NCBI RefSeq assembly: GCF_000247695.1
Contig: NW_004624730.1
Location: forward strand, 37,629,503-37,693,502
Source of the DNA: Heterocephalus glaber
Taxonomy: Eukaryota > Chordata > Mammalia > Rodentia > Bathyergidae
Direction: 5' to 3'
DNA: 64,000 nucleotides
Position 1 is the stretch's first letter. The number at the start of each line of letters is the position of its first letter. The notes under the pieces were generated by a model. That model searched no databases. It had not been told where the DNA came from and saw only the letters and a list, made by a program, of their open reading frames with translations. Position numbers and translations under genes: made by a program. Below, in pieces: positions 24,401-38,024 of the stretch.

Positions 24401-27400
24401 TCAGGTTAAACAGGGAAGCCAAAGATTTCTTCCCCTTGGGTGCCCCTGCTGGACTTTAGGTATCCAAGCCAGCTGTTTCATGAGGGCCTGTCCTGAGCAA
24501 GTTGCACCCCAAGGCTTCAACATTACCCAGTAATAGCCTAGGTTGACACCTCACCCACGGATACTTGTCTAGTATGCAAGTATTGGATGCAAACATAAGA
24601 AATTTTAATGGCATATTAGGAAGCCTGTATTTTGTGGCCCATTGTTTCCTTTCGGGGATATTTAATGTAAATCTAAAATGGAAAATGTCAGAAATTTTTA
24701 AAAAGTACCCAGACATAATATTTATTTAGTGATACAATGGAAAGGTACTATGTCATTTAACTATTATTTCTACTAGAATTAAAAAGCACTTCCCATGTAC
24801 TTGACAATCAAAAGCATACAATTTATTTGCTCATAGAATGCTGTTTTTATGTTTTGATCTTGTGGCAAATCCATGATTCCTCTTAGAAAATAATTAGTAC
24901 CATTTGTATTTAAGTTTTCTTTTGGCTTTTTATTTGAAATAAAATTAATAAAATTTATTTAATGAACAAGGAAGTTCTATACTTGTAGTTCACAATGTTT
25001 AAAAGCCTCAGACTCCTCCACACTGGAATGCTGCCTATAATTGTTAGAGTAAAGCAGTCTTCCGAGCAGAGGACAGAGACAAGAGTGACCACCATTTTCC
25101 TAACAGAAGAGCACTTTTCCACAGGGAGCTCCAAAACCCCAGTTCATTCCCTGGTGGATGCTGCTAATGGTGATGATACTGGGTATCACTAGGCAATAGA
25201 TTGCACTGAAGCAAGAGGATCATTAATTGCTTCAAAACAGGCATCCTGCCAACGCCATGACTGAGGCCAGACTGCCACAAATGAAATGCACCTGGCTCCA
25301 GAGGCTGGATGTGTCATACAAAACAGATGTGTCTCAGAGAAAGAAGACCCAGCTCTGTGCTTGAATCAGCAGCAGGAGCAGCATCTGGGAATTGTTGGAA
25401 ATAACCATTCTCAGACCCAACTCAGACCTTCTGAAACAGAAAAATAGTCTGCTTATATAAGCCTTCTAGGTGATTGTCTTGTGAAGTCAAGTTTGAGAAC
25501 TACTGACTGAAAGGAATGTATGACCGAACCCACTCGCGCACATGTGCCTGTGTGTCCATGTGCAATTCTCCACTTGGTCGACTGACATCCTAGCAACCCT
25601 TGGCACCCTGAGTTTCTTTAAGGGAAAAGTAGTGTATTCCTCAGCTTCTAAGAAGATGTAGCCCTCAGTCCTTAGGAATTTTTTCCTCCGTGGCACATTG
25701 TTTTCCTTTTCAGCATTGGTGGAAAATAAAGTCATCCTGTAGTATCTATAGGGCATTGGTTCCAGGACCACCATCAGATACCAAAATCTGTGAAGGATCA
25801 AGTCTTACATAAAGAGATATAACATTTTCATAGAAATTACACACATCCTAATGTGAATACTAGGTATATAATTGGTACATTGTGTGTATTGTGTATAGAA
25901 TAGAACAAGGAAAAATATCTACATGTTCAGTGCAGATGCATTTTTTCTTAATATTCTCAATCCTCTATTGGTTGAACCTGGAGATATGGAAACTGCAGGT
26001 CTGGAAGGCCCACTGTATTTGCTTCATTTCTTTAACAAGCAATTCCTGAGGTCTGTGTAGGAGATGGAGAAGGAATTATATTGATATGTAAGGGATGGGC
26101 ACACACTGTATCCAGAAAACAGTATGGAAGAGAACTTGGAGACATACTAGATTTGCTGTTAAACAGTACCTACCCAAGCACAACAGTTTGCTTCTTATTT
26201 CCTTTAGTAAATGCCCCTTTGTTCTTATCAAATTTGGGAATTACAGTGGACCTGTGGCACCATGGGTAAGGCTGAGCTTTGGTGTTTAGAGTCTAAGAGT
26301 GTTCAGTGGCCTGTGTTCTGAGATCTTGGCTTGCATGGTACCCTCCAAAGGCATTGTGAGCCTAATCTGCTCAAGCACAGAGAGTTGCAGTGGGGAATTC
26401 AGCAACAGATGACAAACAGGACAGGACTGCCTGCAGCTGAATAAAGGTTAGTTTCTAAGCACAATTTTTACTCTCAACTTAGTCTTGAATAGCTTTTCTG
26501 TCTCCATGATGAGCCACTACTCCCTAGTTGTCCTGTTGTTTTCTGCTAGCAATATCAATTTTAGATGTTTTATTTTTATTTTATGAGAGTATTTCCCAAG
26601 GCTGTTTTAGGAGTGGGCATGGCTCCACTTGCCATAAATACATCCTGTATCATTTGGGGTATGCGTCTCCCTTGCCTGTATACCTAGTTGCTCCTTGCTT
26701 TAGAGCATCTCTGGGCTTTGAGGGTTGAAAGACTTAATTACCCTGCAGGTCTAATTCCTTAGAGAGCAAAAGTTTTTGAAACCATGCACACATACACAGA
26801 AACACACACACACAGGCAACTGAAAGGAGCTGAAAGTTTCCAGTTGTTGAATTTTAAGAGGAAAACCTGTATTTTAATCATCAAGTGAATCATAATTAAC
26901 TTGAAACATTAGGAATTACACTTACTTCAAAGAAAGATTAAACAGTAGCCTTAGTCTCTCTGATGAGACAATATTGTAGTATAAATATCTGTGGTTACTG
27001 TTAGTCTGTACTATTTATCCTTTGCAGTCAAATGTTTTGTCCTTTTCTGAAAAAGCATCACATCTATCTCAGGGAAGAAGCAGATCCGTATCTCTTCAGT
27101 CTTACATTATATCTCCAACATGGTGTCCACCATTATTAATAGCCTGAACACCTTACTCTCGATGTGGAGGAGAAGAAAAAATATAGGACAAGAAAGCATG
27201 GATTTGAACTGTACCTCTTCTCCTAACAGTAGGATAACTTTTCATCACTCTCAAGTTCCTCATTTTCAAAGCAGATATTATTGCAGGATTATCCGTAATG
27301 CTACCATTTACCAGAGACTTACATTACCGTGAGCAGGTACAGCTAACTATGAGTAATTTACATAAATTCTCTCCTTTAATCCTCCAACATCAAATGAGAA

Positions 27401-28903
27401 CCTTTTATTTTTGGGCTGAGAAGAGCCTTCCAAGCACAAAAGCCATCAGAGACATGACAGAAGAAATAAGCCATTGACTTAACCACGAAACACAGTTAAA
27501 ACTCAAAAAGATAAACATCCTTAATATAAAAATATTTAAACTCCTAGACCTCTATAGAAAAATGAGCAAAACTAGGGATAAGTAATTCAGAGAAAAGAAA
27601 ATACAATAACTAAAAACACTTAAATATTTCTGTCTCTAATAAATCAAAGAAACTGAAACAAAAAGCATACCATTTTGTGCCTATCAAATTAAAAACAACA
27701 GCATTTTTTAAGTGAAAGTGCTCTATAGTAACCAGGATGTAAGGAAAGCAGCCCCCTTTACGTTGCTGGTGGGCACGTGAATTGAAACAGCTTTTCTCTA
27801 GAGCAGTGTGACAAAATGTGTCAAGAGACTCAACAAATGTTCACACACAGCTGATCTGGCAATTCTACTTCCAGAAACTTATCCTGAGGAAATCATCAGA
27901 CGTGGGCAAGGATTTATGTAAAGATGCTAACTTCCATGTTATTTTCAATTTCACACAACCCAAATGGCTAACGGTAGACGGGAATGCCATAGGTTGGAAT
28001 GACAGGCAATTGTGCTTTTAAAAAATATAAAGTGATATGAGAAAATTTCAAAATATATTAGAGTATGATGTCATCTTTATAAAGTGAAAAAATTTGCACA
28101 CATAAGATGAAAAACTAGGAGGAAATATATCAAATGTTAGCAATAATCTCTCTGCAGGTTGGGATTATAGGTAAAGCTTACATTTTTTTTAATGCTTTTC
28201 TCAATTTGTTCAGTGGGATCCGGAGAAGGGAGAAAGTGTGTTTGTCTAACAGTATTATTTAGAATGTTAATGAAATGTTCGAGTGTAAAGAAAATTGTGA
28301 TCGATGTAAATAGAAATATGTTTAAGGTTTCCCCATTATCTACAGCTCTAGTGTATTAAATAAATCAGAAAGACAGACATGGAATCACAGACGAATTGAC
28401 ACAGCACTGCTGGAATGGGTGTCTTCTTTAAAGCCCCTTTCAAACCCAGGCTAATGTTAAACATCAATCATTAACTCTCATGTTATCTGCTAATTTTATG
28501 TTTGGATTTCAGCTGTACCCCACAGTTTTATAACTACTTGAGGGACATGGGTAAGAACCTCTCTTTCCTATTACATGGATTGGGAAATAGGTGATGTTAA
28601 AATGAATTTATCTAAAATAAAGATGTTGATGTGTTTCTGTTTGGGCTGGACCACTGAAAGTACCAACCCTGCACTGAAGATGGTTTGCTTTAATGAAGTT
28701 CCTATTAGTACAGTTGTAAGTAGTTATGGAAATGAAAGGCATGCTTGCTTCCCCTTACAACTTTACGATTACTTTCTTTGGCCTCAGTGCTATGTTAGTC
28801 CAGTAGAAAACATGGAATCAGCATCACATCTGTAAAAAATCTGTATAAAAACAGTCTTTCATTTTGTGGCTGTAACATACACACACGCACACACGCACAC
28901 ACA

Positions 28904-28939
<36 letters not shown>

Positions 28940-31900
28940 ATTACATAGTCCCTTTGGTACATGCCCATATGGGAAACTATCTACATAGACAGTTACCACC
29001 ACTAAGTGTAAAGGTTGAATGCTCACAGTATCCAAGGATTAAAAAGCATTAGAGAAAAAAGAAATGTCAGCTTTCATTGAACTAGAAATTCTCAAAACCA
29101 CTGAAACTAGATTAAATATCTGGAGGTAGATCTTAGGGAATGTGTATTTTAAAAACCGTACAGAACATTCTAAAGCAGCCAATAGAAGCTGAAACTTTGG
29201 ATGCACTGGCCTTGTTGTACCATACTGACCAAATTTTATTCTCTGCTGCCCAATATGATACTCACTACCCTCCTGTGATGCTTGAGCTCTTGAAATGAGG
29301 CCAGATTGAGGAATTGAATTTTAAATTTTAATTAATTATTAGATCTAAATTCTAATGGCCATGTGTGACCAGTAACTACAATATGAGACAGAGCAGCCCT
29401 AACACATTACATACTGCCCTTCACTGGGGGATACAGCTAAAGTCATTTTACAGGCCACTCTTCCAACAGGCTGTATATTTCATCTTTCTGACACAGTGAT
29501 ACACAAATATTGCTCTAGAACCCACTCCTGGGAGCATCCAGGCACCATCAAACCTTTGGTAGCCATATCCAGCCATGTGATCCAGATTTTGTAGCGTAAT
29601 TTGCTCAGTGTAGTCTTTCACTCCCTGCTCAGAACATAAAATGGTACTTCTCATAATCTTCATCACCCCACAGAGCAGAAACCCAAACTCTCATTCCCAG
29701 CCCAGGATTTCTAACTCATTATACTTGGCTTTTCTTTTCTTTTGGTAGCAGTAGTACTGGTGATGGTGGTGGTGGTGGTAGTAGTACAGCAGTAGTTGTT
29801 TTATTTTTAAGAAAATCATTTCTAATCATCTCCCCCATTATTTAATGGGTTTAAAAGTTCATCGTGGCATGTTTTTATTGGAATTTTATGGAAAGTCGAG
29901 TATTGTAAACATATCCAAATGATCACAGTGGTATAATTTACTAAATCTTTTTCCTATGTATGCTTCTCTTCAAAATATGAAATAGATGGGCTCAATTTCA
30001 GTGCTCCAGCTATTCCAGACTTTACCTTTAGGGTTTCTCTAAACCTGGTGTGAAGAGACTAACTCCTGACAGAAACAATAGTCCCCAAGACTGTAAGGTG
30101 GGTGCAGGCAGGTGCTGTGTCTGTCATGTCCTGAGCTCAGTTCCAACACCATACTGTAGCATCTACCACCTCATGGGGCCACTGAATGTTGGTCAAATGA
30201 GTTCATGTTCCTGCCACAGAGGAATGTGTAAAGAAAAGAAAAGACAAGATCTAGGGAAAAGCCACATTTGAGATCAGAGTGACTGAATTTAGGAGAAAGT
30301 GCTGGCCTTCCATGTCTTTACCCTGCCATCTCTAGCAGGTAAGAGGAAGAAAGATTGTAGTGCCAAATAGCCCAGTTCTATCCCCGTGAAGATCATTTGA
30401 CACCAGGACGACCATTAACCTAAACTAGAGATCGTAAAAGTCTCTGAAGAATTGAAACTGGAACCAGAAAAAACTGGTTGAATTTCAGCTTTTAATAATT
30501 CAAATGCTCATGGGCTGCAGCCCATGTATTTATTTTTCATCTAATGTTACAGTTCTAAGAAACTTAGCAAGTTAGGCTGCCTGTGGTTGTGATATATCTG
30601 CCCACTTATCAGCATTTTTTATTTTCTTGAAATTTTAGGCACAGAAAAATGAGAGAGAGTCTATCAGACAGAAGTTGGCACTTGGAAGCTTCTTTGATGA
30701 TGGCCCAGGAATTTATACCAGCTGTAGCAAAAGTGGGAAGCCAAGTCTTTCCTCTCGGTGAGTGTTCTTTTGAGTTGATTTTTGATATGTACCTAAGTGG
30801 ATTTTTGTCACCTGACTATATGTCTAACAAAAGATAGCCTCTAATTCTTCCAGTGCTTATTTTTTCATAATACTACCATCTTATCTGGGTTCTAGACCAT
30901 TGTTCATCTATAGGTTTATTAGTAGTTGTTTTGTGTTTCACTGCCCAGCTACTTCAGGTCAGATTTTCATATTTCATTTCTCTTTAGACACCATGCTGAT
31001 TTTCCAGACTGATTGGGGAATCAAGCCACAGTTCTAAAACAAACTGACTGAAGGTTTAGACATATGGCATGCCACCAGATTTCCCATTAAGCAGTCCCAA
31101 AGCATCCAGAATCACCCCGATATCTTTAGCTGCAATGAATGCCAGTAACCAAGAGATATAGTTCCCACTTTGATCATTCAGTGTTTATTACTGTACTTAG
31201 TATGTCATCCAGGTAGTTTTTCTTTGTCTTAATTTATTTCAGGATATCACTCACTTGTCCTAATTTCTTTCAGAATATTATTAATAATTTGCATAATTTA
31301 AAATTCTTAATACAACATATTTAGATTATAATTTTACATAGGAAACAAGCCTGTAGTCCAGAGCTTCTCAAACTTTGATATGTTATGAATCATCTAGAGA
31401 TTTTGGTAAAGTAAAAATTGCAACTAGGCATGGCGCCCACACCTTCAGTCCTAGCACTTGGTGGCTGAAGCAGGAGGATCACAATTTCCGGCCCAATCTG
31501 CGCAACTTGGCAATTTAACAGCTTAGTGAAATCCTGTCCAAAAAAGGGCTGAGGATGTAGCTCAGTGTGAAGGTTCAGTCCCCAGTATGGATTCAATCTG
31601 CAGTTCTGGAAAAAAGAAGGGGGAGGAAGGAGAGAAAAAGAAGAAAATTTTGACTCAGTAGGAGTGGGTAGGGCTCAAGATTCTGCATTTCTAAGAAGCT
31701 CCCTGCTGCCATTCCCTTGGCTACCTTCATTAAAGAAGGTAGAGACAATCTGCAAATTATTACAAATAAGACACTGCACGTGATGAAAGTACACAGAACA
31801 TTGTTTTCAGGAAGATGGTAGCATTCCAACTTATGAGTGTTTTTGTGTGTATTTACCCTTGTCTCACTCTTCAGAAGCACTAACTTTTAATTCCTTGGCT

Positions 31901-34900
31901 GTTTCTTCTACTATTTATGAATGTATCACTAAATGAAATGTTTATCTTCTTAGTTTATATTTTAAATAACCATCTATTGACTGTCAATTGTAGAAAATTG
32001 GAATTTATCTGATTTTTTTTCACAGCTCTCCCATAGACATATCTATGTATTTTATCTCCCATTCTCCCATTATACTTACATCACAATTTAGGCTCAATTA
32101 ACTATCTAATGTTTACATTATTAAGAACATGTATTATTCTTCCCATACCATATAAAAAACTACTTACTTAAGAAATTTTATTTTTTTCTCATGAAATTAG
32201 AATTGCTTCCTTTTACACTTGCCAGTTTGGCCTGCTACATTATATTTTACTAAGCAAATATACCACAGTTTAGCCACTTTTTTGATGATGGGCATTGTGT
32301 TGTTTCAAAGGTTTTTCTCCCATAAGCAGTGCTGGTCATGAATATTCCTGTACATGTCTCCTGCTGTCCATGTGCAAGAATTTCTCTTTGGAGTATACAT
32401 AAGAGTGAATTTACTACAAAAATACGTGGATGTTAAGACTTACAAGAGAATGACAACTGTTTTCCAACATTGTTAGACCCAGTTACACTCCTATCAGCAA
32501 TACTTCAGAGATCTGTGGATCTATAGTCTTTCTAGGACTATATTGCTAATTTCTTTCAACTTTTTATAATTGAATAAGTATAAAATGGTATTTCATTGTA
32601 TCTGTTAGCCATAATTATTTTCTCTATATTGCCAATTTCTTTCAACTTTTTATTAATTGAATAAAATGGTTTTTGTTGTGTCTATTAGCCATATTTATTT
32701 TCTCTTCTGTGAAATGTCTTTTTGTATTTTGTGAACAAGTTTCCATTGTCCTCTGTGCATTTCTTACTGACTTATCAAAATCTTTTAGACCTCATACTAG
32801 TCCTTTATACAATGTACATAATTGCAGATATCTTTCCTCAGATAGTAACTTGTTTGTACTTCATGAATGTGTAGCTTATAACAATAAGTTCTTAATTTTA
32901 ATATAATTAACTTTATCAAACATTTCTTTTTAAAATATAGTGAACTTTATCAAATCTTTCTTTTCAAGTCAATGTTATGTGTATCTCATATAAGAAATCT
33001 TCCTGTATCCCAAGATCTAATAGACATTTATGAGATTTCCTAACAGGAGCTAAAAGTATTGGTTTTTAAAAGTCTATAATCAATCAGGAGTTTATTTCTT
33101 GATATAGTGTGGAAATCTAATTTCTTCTTTTTCCTTATAGACAACCTTTCCCTCAATTATATTTACAGAACAATCTCTTTTTTAACTCACTGCTCTAATA
33201 AACTACTCCTGTAAATGTTGTACATTAATAGGAGTACATTCTATATGATTTGTTACTACTGCTATCCCTGCACCAAAACTGTAGACTTTAATTACTATAG
33301 CTTTAAAATAAAAAGATATGTAGACAGGAAAGTCCTTCTCCTTACACTTTTTCTTCAGAAAGAAAGAAAATTAATGCTTTCAATGAAATGAGAAAATATA
33401 AACTTGCTTTTTTATTCTTCCATATAAATTTTAAATTATCTAATTAAGTTTAGCAAAACACTTTCTTGGAATATTTTACTCCATCACATTGAAGGGAAGG
33501 ATTAAAAGTTTAGCATGGCTAGGGATTTAGCTCAGTGGTTCCGCCGCCTGCCTCGCAAGCGCAAGGACCCGAGTTCAGTCCCAGGTACCAAAAAAAAGTT
33601 TAGCATGTAGAATTTCACTGTATTTTCTAGATTTTAGTTCAACACATCATTCCCACTTCAGCTGTGCCTACGTGTACTTCCAGTCCACAGCCTCTCTGAT
33701 TGATTCATCAGTGAAGTTCCTCATGCTGCCAGGCCATGATTGGGCAGGGCAGATAGCCAGTGTAGATGGCCTTTCAGGTGTTCAGTCTTCCTTTGTGTTT
33801 AGTCCTACTCCATTCCTAGCCTTCCGGTGTACCTGAGTATTTCCAGGATTCTGCAGTGCAAACTCTGCTTCCCCACCAGCCACTCCTACAGGCACCTGCA
33901 TACTCAGGTAGTTAAGTCAAATATCTCTTAGGCATCTACATTTTATCTTCCAAATTTTTTCAAACTGTTGTGTGGTGTTTTCATTCCTTTTTCTTTATCC
34001 ATATCTTCCTTCCTTTAATATTAATATAGTAGGATTTCAGAAAAAAAGAGTGGATACCTCCCTTCAATATGCCATGGTTAAGTCTCATGAACATTTTCAA
34101 TATCTACTCTTAAAGTAGTGTATGACTTGTGTTTAGATATGCCCCCAAAGCCTCACACAGTCATAGGTGGAACTTTTTCAGAGGTGGCTGAATCTAGAGT
34201 GTGTGATGCTGGGATTGAGCCATAGTGCAGTGCTAGGGTCAAGGGCACTAGAATTAAAGGTGTGAGTGCTACCCACCCTAAGTAGTCTGGATAAGACATA
34301 AGGGGCAGGAGACTGTGGATTTAGCTCAGTAGTGCCGCCGCCTGCCTTGCAAGCACAAGGTCCCGAGTTCGATCCCAGGTACAAAAAAAAAAAAAAAAAA
34401 AAAAAACCACAAAAAGACATAAGGGGCAAAAAGACACTGTTAAGGCCCCTTGTTGCTTTTGCTACCTTTGGTAACTATGAACTGTTCTCTTCTGCAATCC
34501 CCCTCTGCCAAGCCACCCTGTCTTGGAGCCAGGTGATTATGGACTGAAACCTCTACAAACTATGAGCTAAATAAACCCTTCGTCCCTTAACTTCGGGTGT
34601 TGGGTATTTTGTCTCATCAAAGAGAGAAAAGTTATTAAGGCCAGTAGAAATATCTTGTCCCATGCAGAAACACCATATACAAAACAAAACAGTCCTCCTC
34701 TGATTCAGGAGAGTGAAGGAGAGGGATTAGAATACCTGGAATACCACTGTCCAGAAAATGCCTCCCCCAAACCTTCCCCTCAGTGTCCTGTCCCACACCT
34801 TCCCATTGGTGCCTCTCTCCAGTCCTTCCCTAAAAGTCCCCAAAGCCCACCTAAAACTTCTGGCAGAGAAAAACTCAGAAGTCTGTGAGTCAGAGACACA

Positions 34901-37900
34901 GGTAACTAAACACATGTATTTCACAGTAGCTCTTAACAAGCTACACTTATTGACTTGCCATAAGGAAGATTATTTATATCCTGTTCTTTCAGATGTTTTT
35001 ATCTCCACATTCTGTGATGAGCTCATCCTCTGTGAGAACATGGTGACTTTTTGGATGGCCCTCAAAATGGTGGTTAATGAGACTAAATGTTTCTAAGAAA
35101 TATCACTTTATCTTTGTAAACTGCAAATCTGCAAAGATTGACTGTCATCCTTCTCATCAGTAATAACCTGGGAGAAAAGCCTTCAGGAAAGTTCACTTGC
35201 CACTTTATAACCAATAGTCCTATCCCTGTTAGAAATTTTTTTCTAAAGAATTACAGTCCCTGAAAGTATTGTGCTTTGCATGCATTTGAAGGTTGGCAGT
35301 AGCTTGAGTTCACCAGTATGGTACTCCAAAATGCACCAGAGCATGTGCATTGAGTTAGCTAAATAATTGAACCAGGTAAGGCTTCTATGAATTTACTACT
35401 TTGAAGAGCTCAGTATTCAATCTTAAGCAAAGCTGGGGACTTAAAATTAATTGGCTGAGTAATAGATTTTTAACGTGTTGAGCTTATTTTTTAAGGCAGG
35501 GCCTGTCTATTGAAGTAAGTGAAGTCTTTGGCAAACTAATGGGGTTCTCTGTTTATGCTTTTTAAAGGATGTCATTTACCTGTAAAAATTACCCTCATAT
35601 TTAGTCTATGAAATCCTGAGGGGCCCTGCAGGGCTGGGAAGCCTGGTATTTAAACTGTGCCTGCAAGTTGAAGTTCTCGGTTTCAGCTGCTGGATTTTTC
35701 CAGATGGTGCTATCTCCTAGAGCACTTTTTAAAAGAGTGACAAATTGTTAAATGTAAGCTAGGATTACAATAAGCCCATAAAGGCATTTCATGCCTAATA
35801 CTACAGCAAAAGAATATTTGATATTACTTTATAATTCAACTAATTAAAAGTTGCCTTATACTGAAATAGCAAATATAGGAAGTGTCTTTTCAAAATTTGC
35901 TAATCCATGCATAATCAGCTTTCTCAAACTAAGACTGTATAATCCTTGCTATATTTTAAAAATATATTATAGTAAAAAGATTTTAAATCCTTAAAAGGAA
36001 ATATGAAAAGTAAATTACCTACTTTTGGAATAAGGTTCCTAAGAAATTCTAGGTTTATTCATGTTCTTGAAAAAAATATTATTTTTCTTTTATTACCAAT
36101 ATAATACTTTCCTATAAAATTTGTCTTATCAGCCAAATTAATTGTCAGTTAGCATTCTGTTTCACATTCTGAGTCTATATATGTACAGCTCAACGATATT
36201 AAAGAAGTAGAAACTGGCCTAGCTGTTATTGAAACACTAGAGCATGTGACTAGTAATAGATATCTAGGAAATCTTTCATTTTTCAAACATAGCAGCCTGA
36301 TCGGACATTGTAGAGAAAACTTTCCCTGTCTTTTCCATTCGCCTTTCTTAGAACAAGGACAAAATAAATCTCATTCTCACCTCTCCTCTTACCTTACCCC
36401 AAGATACACTTTATTTACCTACATGTAATTATAAATATAATATAATACACTCTTTATAAAGTAGGTAGCGGGTGGAATAATGTAGACTAGGAATATACCC
36501 TTCTCTCCAACATTATGAATATTATGAAAAACAAGAATTCTCCAGAGAACTTTTGAGCAGCCAGCTTGAATAATGATTATTGTTTATTTATCTCAAACAT
36601 CCCAACATCCCCAAATCAAAACTCATTTCTTTCTATAGGTTTATTGGTGAGCAACTGAGGCAAGAACAATAATAAACACCTGCCACCTCTTTCTGTTTGG
36701 ACAAGAGGGTCAGAAGCAGGGGCTGCAGAACCCCAGGGAGTTGTTATCAACTAGACCAGTGACATGGAATTGAGAGAGACTTTAAAAATTGGATTCATGG
36801 GGGCTTTGAATATGAGGAACTGAGAATCTGTATGTATAATATGCACAGAATCAGGGGTCAAGCCAGCATCATTTTTCCAGGAAAATGAATCATCCTCTTA
36901 TCTCTAGCAGTACTAATTTTTGCATAATTTCCTGGAAGAAGTAAGCAGAATATTCATATCTGCCCAGCATGGGTAAGGAAAGAGGTTACCTATTTCAGAT
37001 TCACTTTCTGTGACATCGTTCTTGAAGTAATAGGTTCATACTAAAGCAACCTGTTTATAACATGCAACATACATTTAAAACTTTGTATTGATCTCTTGTA
37101 TGTATATAATAATTTGCTTAGAAAACTCTCCATATAAGTAGCTTCAGGTACATGTCATTGAAAATTGTATCTTATAAATTCTTTGTTCATACTTTTTGAA
37201 AAGTCATTGGGTAGTCTACAGGTAACCTATCTTTTCTTAATGTTCTCCTCCAAGGACTACCTGATAGTATTCTAAAATATTATACAATTTCAAAATGTGA
37301 GGCAAGATTTAAAGTGGATCTTTTAAGGAGCAATAAGATTAAAATGGCAAAACAAATTTAATTATGTAAGCAATTCTTCTTTTTCATAAACCCAAAAGAA
37401 AAGCAAATTGGTACTTGTGAAATTTTCTTTGTCTAATAAATACCCTCACTTTACAGTAATGCCAATGACCCCAGTTTAATTAGGTGCAATTAATTTTGTG
37501 CAAGCTGAATTTGACATCTTGCTGGAGGCATAACCAGCTGTACCCTGTTTTATGAATTTTTTTTTATCACCAGTGAGAATTCAATTGCCTGAGCTATTGC
37601 GAAAGGGGTGGGAGGCAGGGAGAAAAAGGCCACGGGGCTACATTTTATACTTAAAAATGGCTCCAGTGGACACCTGAATGTTTAATTAAAAGAGCTTCTA
37701 GGAATTCTTTTTCATTGGAGCATCATCTTTGACAAGTTATCGTGACTTTATCACTGCGATGTGAGCACGCTTTGGACAGCGGTTGCGCACGTGTTGGACA
37801 CACACAGCCCACATAAAGACGAAGCTCCTTTGAAAGTGCATGAAAGCATCTTCTGCTACTAAAAACACCATTACTGACCATAGTCCTCCTTCTATTCAAT

Positions 37901-37943
37901 CCTTTTCTTTTCTTTCTTTTTTTCTTTCTGTCTGTGTGTGCAC

Positions 37944-38024
<81 letters not shown>

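Larger units (their letters stand above)
7102..30638 (+). other. SCHIP1: SCHIP1 intron 1 (23.5 kb)
   Basis: GTAAGA donor and TTTTAG acceptor. No further exon recognised. Repeats are listed separately: B1-dID SINEs near 9.4 and 9.9 kb, an L2 split by a MaLR LTR at 11.4-12.2 kb, IDs at 14.2 and 15.0 kb, MIR and L2 at 16.4-17.1 kb, L1 at 17.7-18.2 kb, MER5A and a Tigger-type copy at 25.3-26.0 kb, L1/HAL1 at 27.4-28.3 kb and a hAT-like copy at 29.2-29.4 kb. 7.1-9.3, 12.3-14.2, 18.5-22.0 and 22.4-25.3 kb look mostly unique. Confidence 0.85.

Noticed and set aside
28878..28935. Possible CRISPR-like periodicity
   Set aside because: A simple CA microsatellite in a mammalian genome.
30649..30837. 62-codon frame starting inside SCHIP1 exon 2
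   Set aside because: Different frame from the recognised SCHIP1 protein and it crosses the GTGAGT donor.
34332..34547. Frame with a poly-Lys run
   Set aside because: It reads through the ID SINE A-tail and the LTR; an artefact of repeats.
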